Below the pieces are notes generated by a model, which saw only the letters and a program-made list of their open reading frames with translations, had not been told where the DNA came from and did no database searches. From the NCBI RefSeq assembly GCF_035046485.1, contig NC_085136.1, forward strand, positions 163,491,963 to 163,555,962: 64,000 nucleotides of DNA, given 5' to 3'. Source of the DNA: Aedes albopictus. Taxonomy: Eukaryota > Arthropoda > Insecta > Diptera > Culicidae. A program made the translations under genes and the position numbers. This document shows positions 10,611-23,260 of this stretch, one piece after another. Positions within the stretch are counted from its first letter, which is position 1. The number at the start of each line of letters is the position of its first letter.

Positions 10611-11420
10611 ATGGTCGACCGTACGGCGGTGGACGCTAAAAACTTCCCCGGCACCAATCCGCAGTATCTGATAGTGAAAATCACCTACAAGCGTATTCCA
10701 AGTACTGGAAGGAACCTGGCGGCAGAATTGCTGGTGGACAAAGCGGACATTCGTCTTCTGGGCGGGGTGTTTGGTGGCAATCTTAAACCAACGACGTTTC
10801 TGTGCTTAATAGTGAAGATGCTGCAGATCCTGCCGAAGAAAAATATCGTGGTGGAGTTTATAACACGAAGAGTTCAAGTCTGTTCGGGCGCATGGGGCGT
10901 TCTACCTGCGGCTGGCTGGTTCTTCGCTGGATTGCTACAAGTACCTGGAACCGCTGACAACCGAAAGCTGCGGCTCCAGAACCGGATGGGCCATTTCGAG
11001 TTGGTTCATATGGAAGGGTTCAACGAATTACTGCAGGAGGAACGCGCCTGTGACATAATTTTTCCCCGGATCCAGAAGCAGGACGTTCTGGAGAAAAACA
11101 ACAACGAACTTGAGCGCTGTAGACGAATGAGAAGGAGAAAAAGCTGAAAACCATCCGGATCAGGGATTGTGGTGGCAAGTGGGATCGCTTGAAGTCGAGA
11201 GAACGGCAGCTAATGGCAGAAATGGTAAAAAGAATCCACGGGGGAGTATAAGGAGCAGCACCGAGATTGGGACCGAGGACGGGAGCGAGACAACGAACGA
11301 AGAGAACTGTGTAGTGACCGGAATCGTCCAAGCATATCCGAACCTCCGGCAGACACCCGGCACAAGGAGCGTGAAGTACGTGAAAAATACGGTCTTGTTC
11401 GACATGGCAAGTGGGAGCGA
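10611..11420 (+). pseudogene. PRPF38A/Prp38 splicing factor pseudogene
   Basis: PRPF38A is a component of the U4/U6.U5 tri-snRNP needed for spliceosome activation. A 178-codon frame (10611-11147) gives MVDRTAVDAK, GTNPQYL, AAELLVDKA, LGGVFGGNLKPT, FLCL, KMLQILP, NIVVEFI, RKLRLQNRMGHFELVHM and ERACDIIFPRIQK in the family order. About 15 residues are missing after NPQYL. Bases 10873-10956 read in another frame as FYLRLAGSSLDCYKYLEPL, the expected family segment, so two frameshifts nearly cancel. Downstream, 11250-11300 retains an Arg/Asp/Glu-rich tail (RDWDRGRERD) like the family C-terminus, out of frame and with stops. There are no introns in the conserved part, which suits a processed copy, but no poly-A tail is seen. 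It is flanked on both sides by satellite. Too damaged to be functional. Confidence 0.9.
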
Positions 11421-11429
11421 GTTTACAAT

Positions 11430-14400
11430 CTTTCGAGAATCGTCTAACAAATTTCATTATAATATTGTATTTTCCTCTACAAATTTCTGCGAATATTTCT
11501 CCACAGGTTTATGAAAGCATTCATCCTCAGAATTCTTCGGGAATTATTTTAGAGAATCAGAAAAAAATAGATTCCTCTATGAATTTCCGCACAGATTTTT
11601 ATTTTTTCTTTCTTTCTTTTTAATTTTTATTCATTAAAATCTTATTTATTTAGCCTAATTCTACACTTGCACAGATTTCTTCGTTCATTACTCTACAGAT
11701 TCTTTAAGAAATCATTCCACAATTTATGAGGATATCCACTAGGTTCTTTCGGGAATTTCTTCAAATATCCCATCAGAAATTTATTCTCAGCTTCTTCCGG
11801 GATTTTATTTTCAAATTTTTCAGGATTTAATCTAGGGATTCCTCCATGCCTTCTGAGTTTTTTTTTACGGATCCATTTAAGAATTTCCCAAAAGCATTCT
11901 TCGTTCAATCTTCCAGAAATTGCTCCAGGAATGTATACAGATATTTTTTCGTTCATACCTCCAGAGATTCATACGGAAATTTCTACACAGATTCCTAAGG
12001 AAATACCACCAGATTTTCTCAGGAATTTCTCCAGCGATTTATTTGAGAATTACTGCAAAATTTCCTTCAAGAATTTCCCAAGAGCTTTGTTAATTTATCC
12101 TGAAATGTATTAGAAAATTTATTTAAAGATTTCTGAGCGAATTTCCTCAAAGACTCCTTCGTCTAGTTTGCCAGATGTTCTTTTGTAAATTTTCTAGGAT
12201 TTGATCCAGAAATTTCTCTGGAGATTAGTTTAATTCTGGAATTTTCGCACGAGCTTCTTCTTTTTTCCTCCTGAGAGTATTTCACTTCCTTCTGATTTTA
12301 ATCAGAGTTTTTTTACAATTTCCTCTTGCATTATTTTGGGAAATCCATCGAAGAAATTTATCGAGATATTTTCAAAAATAGCTCCAGAGATTCTATTGGA
12401 CGAACACCAGAAAACCCTGATTTAGGTACTTCTTACATTGCTTTAAATTTCGAAATTCAAACCGTTTTTCCACCAATTTCTCCATTATTCCTCTATTGAG
12501 AATTTCTACAGAGATTTCTTTGAAGTTTCCCCAAGATTTTCCCTTATTCATGGCTCTAGAGATTCCTATGAGAACTTTTCCAGTGATTGATGAAGACATA
12601 TTTTTAGAAATTATTTCTGAAATTTCTGCAGATTTCTTGGGAAATTACTTCAGAGAATAAACTGAATCCTTTCTTTCAGAGATTCTTTCGGAAATTTCTC
12701 CAGAGATCTTTACAAAAATTTAGCGTCAAATTTCTTCGGGAATTTTCCCACAAATTTCATAGTTTGTTCCTCCAGAGGTCATTTTAGGAATCCCTTCCAG
12801 TATTCCATCAAAAAAAATCAGAGATTCTGTCGGGATTTCTTCTACAGATTTTTCGAGATTTCCTTAAAAAAATATTTAGACATTTCTCTAAAGAATTTTT
12901 CTTTTATTACTTATGCGATATTTTTTCGGAACTTTCGCCTGGAATTAATTCGAGAATTGCTACAAGAATTTCGTTATCTGTTTCCCAAAAACGTTTCTTG
13001 TTTCTCCAGAAATTACTTCGGGTATGATACACAGAAATTATTTCGTTCATTTCTAAAAATATTCTTCCAGGAACTCTTTCAGAGATGTTTAATGAGAATT
13101 TTTCAAATGATTATATAATTTTTTCCACAAATTCCTTCGTTTTTTCCTCCAAACTCTAGAGATTATTTTAGGAATTCTTTAAATACTTCATTATAAATTT
13201 ATTATGTTTTTTTTCGGGATTTCCACCAGAGATTTTTTGGGAATTGCTCCAGAGATTTTTTTGTGATCGACTGTACGTTGGTTGACATCTTTGGGAGTTT
13301 ATTGGCATTTCAGTCTAATTTGATCAATCAAAAACAAATATATGTTTTCTTAACACGACGATTCCGTCCTTATTGTTTTTGATTGACCAAATTACACTGA
13401 AATGCCAAAAAACTCCCCAAAGATATTTCTCCAGATCAATTTGAACACTACTCCAAAGGTTCTTTTAAAATTATATCTACAATTTTGTTTTGTCAATCCT
13501 CCTGAAATTCCTTCGGGAATGTGTCAAGATTTGGGAAAAAAATACTGCAGAGATTCCATAGAATTATTAATAAATTCCTTCGGAAATTTACCCACAGATT
13601 CTTCAAGACTATCTCCACAGATTTCTTCGGTCATGAGAGATTCTTTCAAAATTCCAAAGATGCCTTAAAAATTCCTCTAAAGATTCTTTCCGGATTTTTT
13701 TTCGAAAAAAATGTCCACAAGTTCCTTTGGGAAATTTCCTACGAAATACTTGGGAAATTCTTTCAAATACTGTATCGGAAATTTCATCGGAGCTTATTTC
13801 GCGATTTATTTTTCAGATTTTTTGAGAATTCATCCATAAATTTCTCAGAGATTTCTTCATTCATGCCATGCCTCCTCAGTTTTTTCTGTATTTTCTTTTC
13901 TGTATTGCTCCAAGATTTTTATACAAATATTTTTTGTTCAATCCTCCAGAAGTTCTTCCTGAAATTGTGCAGATATTTCTGAGAGGATAACTTCAGAGAT
14001 TTCTTCGATAATTCCTCCAAAGATTCTTATGGAAATATCTAAGGAAATTTCACCAGAGATTTTCCGGCAATTACTCTAGAGATTCATTTGAAAATTGCTG
14101 TACCGATTCCTTTAGGAATTTCCCAAAAAAAAACACTTTGTTTATTTCTCCAAAAATGACTTAGAATTTTATTCAAATATTTCTTGAAGAATTACTGCAC
14201 AGATTCCTCTGTTCAGTTTTACCGATATTCTTTAAAATTTATTCCAAGAATTGTTACATAAATTCCACAACAGGTTTTTTTGGGAATTCTTCTGGAGATT
14301 TTTTTAGGAGATTTGATTTGATTTGGAATTTTTCCACAAATTAATCTGTTTTTGCCTGAATAAATATTTTAAGCATTCTTTTGAATGTTCATTACATTCT

Positions 14401-14610
14401 AAGGTTTTTTTCAGAATTTACGGCTGAGATATTTTGGGAAATCCTTCTAAAATTTCTCGATAGTTTTATTCTGAATTTGCTCCAGAGATTCTATAGGACG
14501 TTACTCCAGAAAATTTTAATCGAAATACTTCTTAGATTTTTTGGAAATTTTGAAAACCTTTAAGAGTTTTCCCACAAAATACTTCGTTTTTCCTCAATTG
14601 AGAATTCTTA
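11430..14610. repeat. Old, degenerate AT-rich 12-bp satellite
   Basis: Hundreds of variants of GAAATTTCTCCAGAGATTCC occur with roughly 12-bp spacing (ATTCCT-x-CAGA and AATTTCTTCGGGAA types). Identity between neighbours is low, and short indels and T runs are common. Polarity is mainly the C-T-rich form on the plus strand, with a few inverted patches. All reading frames here are by-products of the period-12 sequence. It is interrupted by a hairpin MITE at 13287-13424. Confidence 0.8.
13287..13424. mobile_element. 138-bp hairpin MITE inserted in satellite
   Basis: Arms ATCTTTGGGAGTTTATTGGC...CAATCAAAAACAA and TTGTTTTTGATTG...TTTTTTGGCATT-class inverse pair over about 50 bp, around a loop containing ATGTTTTCTTAACACG. 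Satellite-like sequence abuts both ends. Confidence 0.75.
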
Positions 14611-14612
14611 AT

Positions 14613-14815
14613 GGCAGCGTCCATGTATTACGTAACGCTAAATTTGGCATTTTCCGACCCCTCTTCTCCCCTTCGTAACATTTTTGTTATGAAAATCCTA
14701 ATTTTTTTTTGTATGGGCCGTAACGCGCGGTTCTTACTCCCCCCTGCCCACAATGGGCGTAGCCAGAGCGGGACAAGGGGAGGGGATGGCGTCTCCTCCC
14801 CTGGCCGCTAGATTT
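14613..14815. mobile_element. Truncated copy of the ACGT MITE family
   Basis: Starts GGCAGCGTCCATGTATTACG and continues through TATGGGCCGTAACGC as in the 2604-2771 copy, but the expected right terminal repeat is replaced after about 14750 by GC-rich sequence (GGGACAAGGGGAGGGG). The copy has lost its right end or another element is inserted there. Confidence 0.65.
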
Positions 14816-15100
14816 TTTTTTATTCGAACCAACCAATAGGTTATCAACAATTCAGAGTTCCAGGAAAATTGTCTCAGGAAATAAACTATTCTAATAATTA
14901 AGGTTTTTATCCAAACTTATCAAACCTTTTTTACTCGAAAACCACAATAAATTTCGCCAAGTATTTCTCCAGGAAAACCATTTCAATCTTATCATAGAAT
15001 TTTACCAAATAACTAGCTTGGTTAAATGTCTAAATTTTGTGAGTCCATCCAAAGATTCCAATAATAAAATTCGTCTATAATTTAATTCAGACACGGATTC
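14816..15100. other. AT-rich unassigned stretch
   Basis: No satellite phase, TIR or coding signal that I can support. Confidence 0.35.
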
Positions 15101-18100
15101 CTGCATATTTTTTTTCTAGATATTCCTACAGAAATTCTTCCAGGAATTTGTTAAGAAAGTTTTCCTGAGATTTTCTAAGGAATTCCTCATGGGATGGCTT
15201 CCGAGTTTACTAGGGATTTCTTCTGGAATTCCTCCAGGTTTCCCTCGAAAAATTCCTCCAGAGATTCACCCTTGAATTTCTTCTGTGTTCTTTTCAGGGA
15301 CATTTCAAAGGGATTATTTAAAAAAATCCTCCAAGGATTCTTCCTGGAACTTTTTTAAAAATTCCTTCAAGAGTTCCTGGAATTCTTTCAGGATCTCTTC
15401 CAGGAATTAATCCAGTACATCCTCCAGGAAATGTATAGGGATTCCCTTAGAAATTCCCCTTGGTATTGAGTCCAATATTTCTTCTGGGGTTTCTTCAGGA
15501 ATTCCTCCAGGAACAGCTAGGGAGTTCCTCCACGAACTTCTCTTAGGATTCCTTCAGGATTTCTCCAAGAATTTCAAATGTGTTTTCTTCAGGGATTCTT
15601 CCTGGGATTCCTCCAGAGATTAACCAGAAAACTTCTTCTGTGATTCTTTCAGGAACAACTCCAGGGAAATTCCTCCAAGGATTCTCTTTTTAGTATTCCT
15701 CCAGAAGTTCCTCTTGGAATTGCTTCCAGGATTCCGCCTGGGGTTTCTTCAGGATTTTCTGCAGGGATTTCTTCAGAAACTGCAAGAGAGATTCCTCAAG
15801 GAGTTCCTCCACGAACTCTTTCTAGGATTCCTTCAGAATATCTCTAAGAATTCCATGTGCGATTCCTCCAGGAATTCCTTAAGTGTTTTCTCCACTAATT
15901 TCTACAGGGATTCCTCCACGAATTATTGCAGGGATTCCACTGCAAAATGCTGCAGGGATGCCTCTAAAAATCCCTCCAGGGATTCCTATAGAAATGCCTC
16001 TAGAGATTCCTCTAGGAATTCCTCCAGAAATTTCTCCAGGAATTCTTCTCGAAATTTCTCCAAGAGTTTCTCCAGAGATTCCTTCGGTAATCCCTGCAGG
16101 CATTCCTCTAGAGATTCCTTCAAGATTCCTTCACCTTGTATTCGCTAAGAAACTCCTCAAGGAATTTATTTGGCACTTCCTCCACGAACTGTTTAGATAT
16201 TCCCTTAGGAATTCTTCTTGAAATTTCTTTCGAGATTCCTTCCGGAATTTCTTCAGAAATTCTTCCAGGGATTTCTTCTGGAACTGCTAGGGATTTCTTC
16301 TGGAACTGCTACAGGGATTCCTCCATGAACTCTTCTAAGGATTCCTTCTCAAAGAATTCCATCTGCGATTTTTTTGGAATTATTCCTGGTATTCACCTGC
16401 GATTTTTTTTTGGAGATTCCTCCAAAAATTTCATCAGGAATTCATCCAGAAATTCTTCCCGGCATTCGTGCAGGGATTTCTTTAAAAATTCCCCCAGGAT
16501 TCCTCCAGATATTCCTCCAGAAATTCCTCTAAAGATTCCTCCAGGTATTCCTCCAGAAATTCCTCTAAAGATTCCTCCAGGAGCTCCTCTGGTGTTTCCC
16601 TCAGGAACTTCTACAGGAATTCCTCCGAGAATTCCTACAGGATTCCTTAAAGATTTTTTCCAGGCACGCCTACAGGAATTCCTTCGAAGATTTCTCCAGG
16701 AATTACTTCAGGGGTTCCTCCAAGAATTCTACCAGGCATTCCCAAGCATTATTCCAGCAATTTATCCAGGAATTTTTCCACGGATTCCTCCTTGGATTCT
16801 TGCAGAGATTTTTCCAGGAATTCTTTCAGAGATTCCTCCTGCTATTTCTTCATATATTCCTCCAGGAGTTGCTTCAGGGACTCTTCCACGAATTTCTCCA
16901 GGGTCTGCTCGAGGAGTTTCTCCAGAAATAATCCTAGGAATTTCTTCAGGGATATCTCCAAGAATTTCACCAGTTTATTATCTGAGAATTCCTTCATAAA
17001 TTCTGTCAGCAATTCATTCAGGAATTTCCTTAAGAAATCCTAGGAAAACCTACTGGAATTTTTCCAGGGATTCCTCCAGGAATTCTTCCAGAATTTCCTC
17101 CAAGAATTGCTGCAGGGATTCCTCCAAGAATTCCGCTAAGAATTTCTCGAGGAAATTCTTCAGGGATTTCTCCACAAATATTTCCAGGGATTCTTTCAGT
17201 AATTCATTCGAGGATTTTTCCAGGAATTCCTCCTGAAATTGCTCTAGAAATTCCTCCAGAAATCCCTATAGACATTCCTCCAGGAATTCTCAAGGGATTG
17301 CTTCAGATTTTTTTCCCAGAGATACTCTAGAGAATCCTCATTCATCCAGTAATTGTTTCAACAATTCCTCTAGAGATTGCTCCAGGAGTTCCTTCAGAGA
17401 TTCTTCCAGCAATTCTCACAGGAATACCTCCAGGCATTCCTTCAGGATTTCATCCACGAATTTCTCCAGGAACTGATCCAGGAATTGATCCAGGAATTGC
17501 TCCTGAACAACCCTCAGAAATTTTGTCATCAACTTCTCTAGGAATTTCTCTAGGAAATCCTCTAGGAATTTATTCAGCAATTCTACGAGGAAATTTTTCG
17601 GGAATACCTTCAGGAATTTTTCAGGGATTTCTCCAGGATTGTTTCCAGAGATTCCTTCAGGAATTGCTTCAGGGATTCCTCCTCCTCCTTCAGGGACAAT
17701 TTTGTCCAGGGATTTTAACAGGAATTCCTCTAAGAAATCCTTCGAAGATTCCTTCTGGAAATCCTCTAGAAATTTCTCCAGGATATCCTCCAGAAATTCT
17801 CCAAGGATTTTTCCTTGGAAACACTCCAGCAATATCTTCAGGATTTTTTTGGGATTCCTCCAGGCATTCGTCCAGGATTTCTTCAAAAGATTCCCCCAGG
17901 AATTGCTTCAGGGATTTCTCCGCATTTTTTTTCTCCAGAAACATAGAAATAATAGAAATATAAATAGAAATCTTCCAGAATTCCTCTACAGATTCCTTCA
18001 GACATTCATCCAGTAATTCTTTCAAGAATTTCCCTAGAGAATCATCCAGGAAGGCCTCCATCAATTCCCACAGAAATACCTCAAGGAATTCGTGCAGGAA

Positions 18101-18830
18101 TTCCTTCAGGATTTTTTTCTAGTAACTTCTCTAGGAACTCCTCCAGATATTACCCCAGGAATTTTTCAAGAATTCCACCAGGAATTTTCCTGGAATTTCT
18201 CCTGGACATCTTTCAGAAATTATGTCAGCAATTTCTCCAAGAAAGATGTCCTCAGAGATTTTTTCAGGGCTTCCACAGAGATTTTTTCAGGGATTCCTCA
18301 AAGCATTCCTCCATGAATTCCTCCAGGGATTTCCCCAGAGATTTCTTCACAAATTTTATCAGGGATTTTACGGGATTTTACCAGAGCGTCCTCCAAGAAA
18401 TCCTTCGAAGATTCCTTCAGGAAATCCTCCAGAAATCCCTCCAAGGATTCTTCCAGGAAATTCTCTTGGAACTACTCAAGTGATTTTTCCAGAAATTTCT
18501 CCTGGAATTCCTCCCAGAATTCCTTTGAAGATTTCTCCAGTTATTCTTCCAGGGATTGCTGCAAGAATTTATACAGGAAATTCTCCACGAATTCCTGCTG
18601 GGTCTCATCGACGAATTGCTCCAGGAATTCTTCCAGGGATTACACCAAAAAATCGTTCAGAAGTTCCTCCAGGCATTCCTTTAGAATTCTCTTTAGAGTT
18701 TTTTCCAGGAATTCCTCTCAGAATTCCTCTGGAGATTTCTCCAGGAATTCTTCCAAGGATTTCTGCTGGGTATCATCCAAGAATTTACCCAGGAATACCT
18801 CCATCGGATTCCTGTATCGGTTTTTTTTCA
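15101..18830 (+). repeat. 12-bp satellite, intermediate divergence
   Basis: Units such as GGAATTCCTCCAGG, GAATTTCTCCAGG and GGGATTCCTCCAG repeat with a 12-bp beat and much higher identity than the flanking AT-rich parts. Many carry an intact EcoRI site. Because 12 is a multiple of three, frames stay open over 100-290 codons with Pro-Gly-Ile or Arg-Asn-Ser content. They are not genes. A local tandem copy of about 42 bp lies at 16490-16580. Confidence 0.9.
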
Positions 18831-20342
18831 TAGATTGCTTTTATTACTTTTATCACCTATATTTTGATACAGATAATTTTTCCGAAAATTCTTGTGATGT
18901 TTTCGGAAACTCATCCGGAGATACCTTAGGAAATTTCCCCATAGAATCCTACCGGACTTGATCCAGATATTATTTCAAGAATTAATACACAGAATAAACC
19001 AAGATTTCCTTCAAGGTTATTTCCTAGTGATTTCTTTGTAAGATTTCCTCCTGAAATTTCTTCGTGCATTTCTGCTCAGGCATTTTTCAAAGGGCGTCTC
19101 TCGAACATTCCTCACCCAAAGGGTATTTGAATAACCAGAGGCATGGTTGGATTTTCACTACCACAACTTTACTGGATGGGATCTAGATTTAAACAACTTG
19201 ATAATGTATGATGGTGAATGATAGCGGTTAGTAAACATCTCATGAAGTATCTTTGGGATTCCTACAGAGAATTGTATAATACCCTACCCTTCTTGAGAAT
19301 CACTGTACAGATTCTTTAAGGAATTGCTTCATTGTTTCCATGACAATTTCATCCGGATTCTATCGAAACAGAACTAGCTGAACAGCAGTTTCTTAAGCTT
19401 TAAGTTTACTTAAAAATGATTTGTTCCACATTTATGCAGCAAAAATGTTTGTTGGGTGTTTTACAAATTCCTTCAATATATTTCCATTATTTCGGATGTT
19501 TCTCCTCAGATTACTGAAAGTATTCTTCCACAGATTGCTTCGGTAATTATTTTGGAAATTCCCTCGGTAGTTTATCCACAAATTCGTTTGAGAAATTCCT
19601 CACAAAATCTTTCGAGAAATCCTTCAAGCATATCATATAAAATTTATACAGAGCTCTTAATACGGGATATCCTTCAGTTTTTTTTTGGGAATTCATCTAG
19701 GGATTGCTTCAGAAATCTCTCCAGAAGTTTCTTCGCTCATGCCTCCTGAGTTTTTTTTCTGTATTTTCCTAGGTATTTCCTCTATAGATTAATTTGAGAA
19801 TAGCTTCACAGATTCCTTCAAAAATTCCCCAAGAAAACGCTATGTTCAATTTTCCAAAAAAAAAAAAATCCTTCTAGAATGTATCCAGAGGTTCCTGAGA
19901 GAATAACGCCAAAGATTCCTTTGTTAATTCCGTCAGAGATTCCTCTGCAATTTTTTTCAGGTTTCTCCAGGCTTCAGAAAAAATAAGAATTGTAGGAGAT
20001 TTTTCAAAAAAAAAATATTCGAAAATAGATTTAAAAATCTCTGAAAGAATCGCATCAGAGATTTCTCCGTTCAGTCTTCCCGATATTGTTTAGGAAAAGT
20101 TCCTAAGGATTAATTTCGTAAAATCCGCAAGAGATTTTTTTGAGAATTCTCCAGGATTTTTTTTTTTGAAAATTAGTCGACAGACTCCCCAAGGGATATT
20201 TTGAAAACAATTACTTTGTTATTTCTTCCAGAGGAGTTCTCTCGAATATTCTTTCAAAATTTCGGAGATATTTCGGGAATTCTACAAGTTTCTTGAGATA
20301 TGTTTCCAGAAAAAGCTACAGAGATTCTTTAACAAGTTGTTT
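18831..20342. repeat. Degenerate satellite with half-MITE remnant
   Basis: Diverged 12-bp satellite. The stretch 19142-19290 matches the loop, right arm and right flank of the hairpin MITE at 10211-10500. Several A or T runs occur near 19860 and 20160. No gene. Confidence 0.65.
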
Positions 20343-23260
20343 GAGGAAGTTCTAAGCCAATTTCTTCTTAAAGTCGACAAAATTGAAACTTTTCTCACGC
20401 ACTTTGACCATTTGTTCCATTTCTAATGGAATTTGGCCCGCTGAATCCGAATCTGACTTCAGAATTCCTGTAACACGTACAGTTTTTGAGAAAAATAGGG
20501 TTTTATTCACAAATTTTCATATTTTCAAAGAAAATTTAATATTGTCTTTAAAATTTTTAATTTTTCATCTGCTCATTATAACCAATATTCATATTCAATA
20601 GATTTTGATCCACTGAGTCTGAATCTGACCTAATAATTTTAGTAATACGTAAATTTTTTGAGAAAAATTAGGTTTTATTGGCAAATTCCATATTTTCATA
20701 GAAAATTGTATTTATAATTTTATTTTTTTTTATCTGCCCATCTTTACCAATATTTATGTTCAATAGATTTTCATATTCTGATTTGCAATCTGACCTAAGA
20801 ATTTCTGTACCACGTAAATTTTTTGGGAAAATAGGGTTTTAAACACAAATTTCATATTTTCATAGAAAATAAACTACTGTCTTTACAATTTTATTTTTTT
20901 TATCTGCTTAATAGATTTTCATATACTGATTTGGAATCTGACCTATGAATTTCTGTAACACGTAATTTTTTTTAGAAAAATAGGGTTTTATAAACAAATT
21001 TCAGTTTTCATATAAAATTAAATATTTTTTTTAATATTTTTAAATTTTCCATCTGCTCATCATAACCAATATTTTTATTCAATAGATTTTAATCCACTGA
21101 TTCAGAAGCTGGCCTAAGAGTTTCTGTAACATGTAAAATTTTAGAGAAAGTAGGGTATTATTCACAAAATTTCATATTTTCAGAGAAAACTTAATATTGT
21201 CTTTAAAATTTCAAATTTTTTATCTGCTAATTATAATTAATTATAACCAATATTCATATTCAATAGATTTTGATCCATTGAGTCAGAATGTGACCTAATA
21301 ATTTTAGTACCACGTATTTTTTTTGAGAAAAATTGGGTTTTATTCACAAATTCCATATTTTCATAGAAATATACAATATTCTTATTGTATTTCTAATTTT
21401 ATTATTTTATTTGCCCATGTTTTCCAATATTTATATAAAATAAATTTTCATATTATGATTTGCAATCTGACCTAAAAATTTCTGTAACACGTAAAATTTT
21501 TGAGAAAAATAGAATTTTAAATACAAAATTTCATATTTTCATAGAAAATAAACTACTGTCTTTATAATTTTATTTTTTTCATAGAAAATAAACTACTGTC
21601 TTTATAATTTTAATTTTTTTCTATTTGCTCATCTCAAACAATATTTGTATTTAATAGATTTTCATATACTGATTCGGAATCTGACCTAAGAATTTCTGTA
21701 ACACGTACAATTTTTGAGAATAATAGGGTTTTATTCACAAATTTCATATTTTCATATAAAATAAAATATTGTTTTTATAATTTTCAATTTTCCACCTGCT
21801 CATCATAACCAATTTTTTATTGAAAAGATTTTGATCTACTGATTCAGAATGTGGCCTAAGAATTTCCGTAACAGGTAAAATTTTAGTGGGGATTATTCAA
21901 AAAAATTCATATTTCATATGTTTCAATATTTGTATTTAATAGATTTTTATATTCTGATTCAGAATCTGACCAAAGAATTTCTGTAACACGTAAAATTTTA
22001 GAGAAAATGGAATTATACAAAAAAAATCATATTCTTATAGAAAATAAACTGTTGTCTTCAAAATTTTCATATTTTTATCTGCGCATCTTAACCAATATTT
22101 GTATTTAATAGATTTTTATATACTGACCTAAGAATTTCTGTAACACGTACAGCTTTTAAGAAAAACACCAACTGTTTTTAAAATTTTATCTCCTCATCTT
22201 AACCAATATTTAATAGATTTTGATCCAATGATTCGGAAACTGACCTAAGAATTTCTGTAACCCGTGAATTTTTTTGAGAAAAAATAAAACCCCATTGTAG
22301 CGCAGGTTAATTAGGTTGTTACCCGGAAATGTAAGTAGATCATTTTTTTGTATGTGCTATTGAATTAATCGAAATATGTTTGCTACTTTGAAGCTGCCCA
22401 GTTTGGCAACTACCCAGACTGTGTTTTCCTTTTACTTACGTCAACAATTATTTTTTCTTGGGTCAGATTTCGAATCAGTATATGTAAATCCATTAAACAT
22501 AAATATTTGTTAAAATGAGCAGATAAAAAAAATAAAATTATAAAGACAATAGTTTTTCCATGAAAATATGAAATTTTGTGAATAAAATATTTTTCTCAAA
22601 AATTTTAAGTGTTACAGAAATTCATAGGTGAGAATACGAATAAGTGAAATAGAATCTTTTAAATATAAAATATGAATTAAGATGAGTAGATAAAAACTAT
22701 AAAATTATAAAGACAATATTTTATTTTCTTTGAAAATATCAAATTTTCTGAATAAAACCCCATTTTTCTCAAAAACTGCACGTGTTACAGAGATTTTTAG
22801 GTTAGTTACCAAATCGGTGGATGAAAATCTAATAAATATAAATATTGGCTAAAATGAGGAGATAAAAAAATTAAAATTAAAAAGACAATAGTATATTTTC
22901 TTAAAACTATGAAATTTTGTAAATAAAGCCCCATTTTCCCAAAAAAATACGTTTTACAAAAATTCTTCGGTCAGATTCTGAATCAGTGAATCAAAATCTA
23001 TTGAATTTAAATACTGGTTATGATGAGCAGATTAAAAAATTATAAATATTAAGACAATATTTTGTTTTCTATAAAAATATGAAATTTTGTGAATAAAACC
23101 CTATTTTTCTCAAAAACTGTACGTGTTACAGCAATTCCGAAGTCAGATTTGGAATCAGCGGGCCAAAATCCTTCGGAAATGGATCAAGTGGTCAAAGTGC
23201 GTGATCTACTGTCGACCAGTGTAATTATTTAAGAAGAAATTAGCTTAGAACTTCCTTTCA
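20343..23260. mobile_element. 2.9-kb Foldback-like element: long inverted arms built of direct repeats
   Basis: The outer ends are inverted copies: GGAAGTTCTAAGCCAATTTC at the left and its complement (GAAATTAGCTTAGAACTTCC) at the right, followed inward by CACGCACTTTGACCA and its inverse. Each arm is a ladder of direct repeats of about 115-215 bp. Each repeat carries CTGACCTAAGAATTTCTGTA, ACACGTAAA-TTTTTGAGAAA, ATAGGGTTTTATTCACAAAT and TATCTGCTCATC-class blocks. I count about twelve repeats on the left (ACACGTA-like motifs from 20471 to 22256) and four on the right in opposite orientation (22606-23120). A non-repetitive core of about 170 bp lies near 22288-22455. No transposase is visible. The design resembles Foldback/Galileo elements; this is an architectural analogy, not a homology claim. 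Confidence 0.8.

Noticed and set aside
11167..11514. 115-codon plus-strand frame after the Prp38-like segment
   Set aside because: A frame-shifted reading of the charged pseudogene tail running into satellite; not a separate gene.
15714..18833. Several 100-290-codon frames rich in Pro-Gly-Ile or Arg-Asn-Ser
   Set aside because: Degenerate satellite readings with no conserved domain and switching frames.
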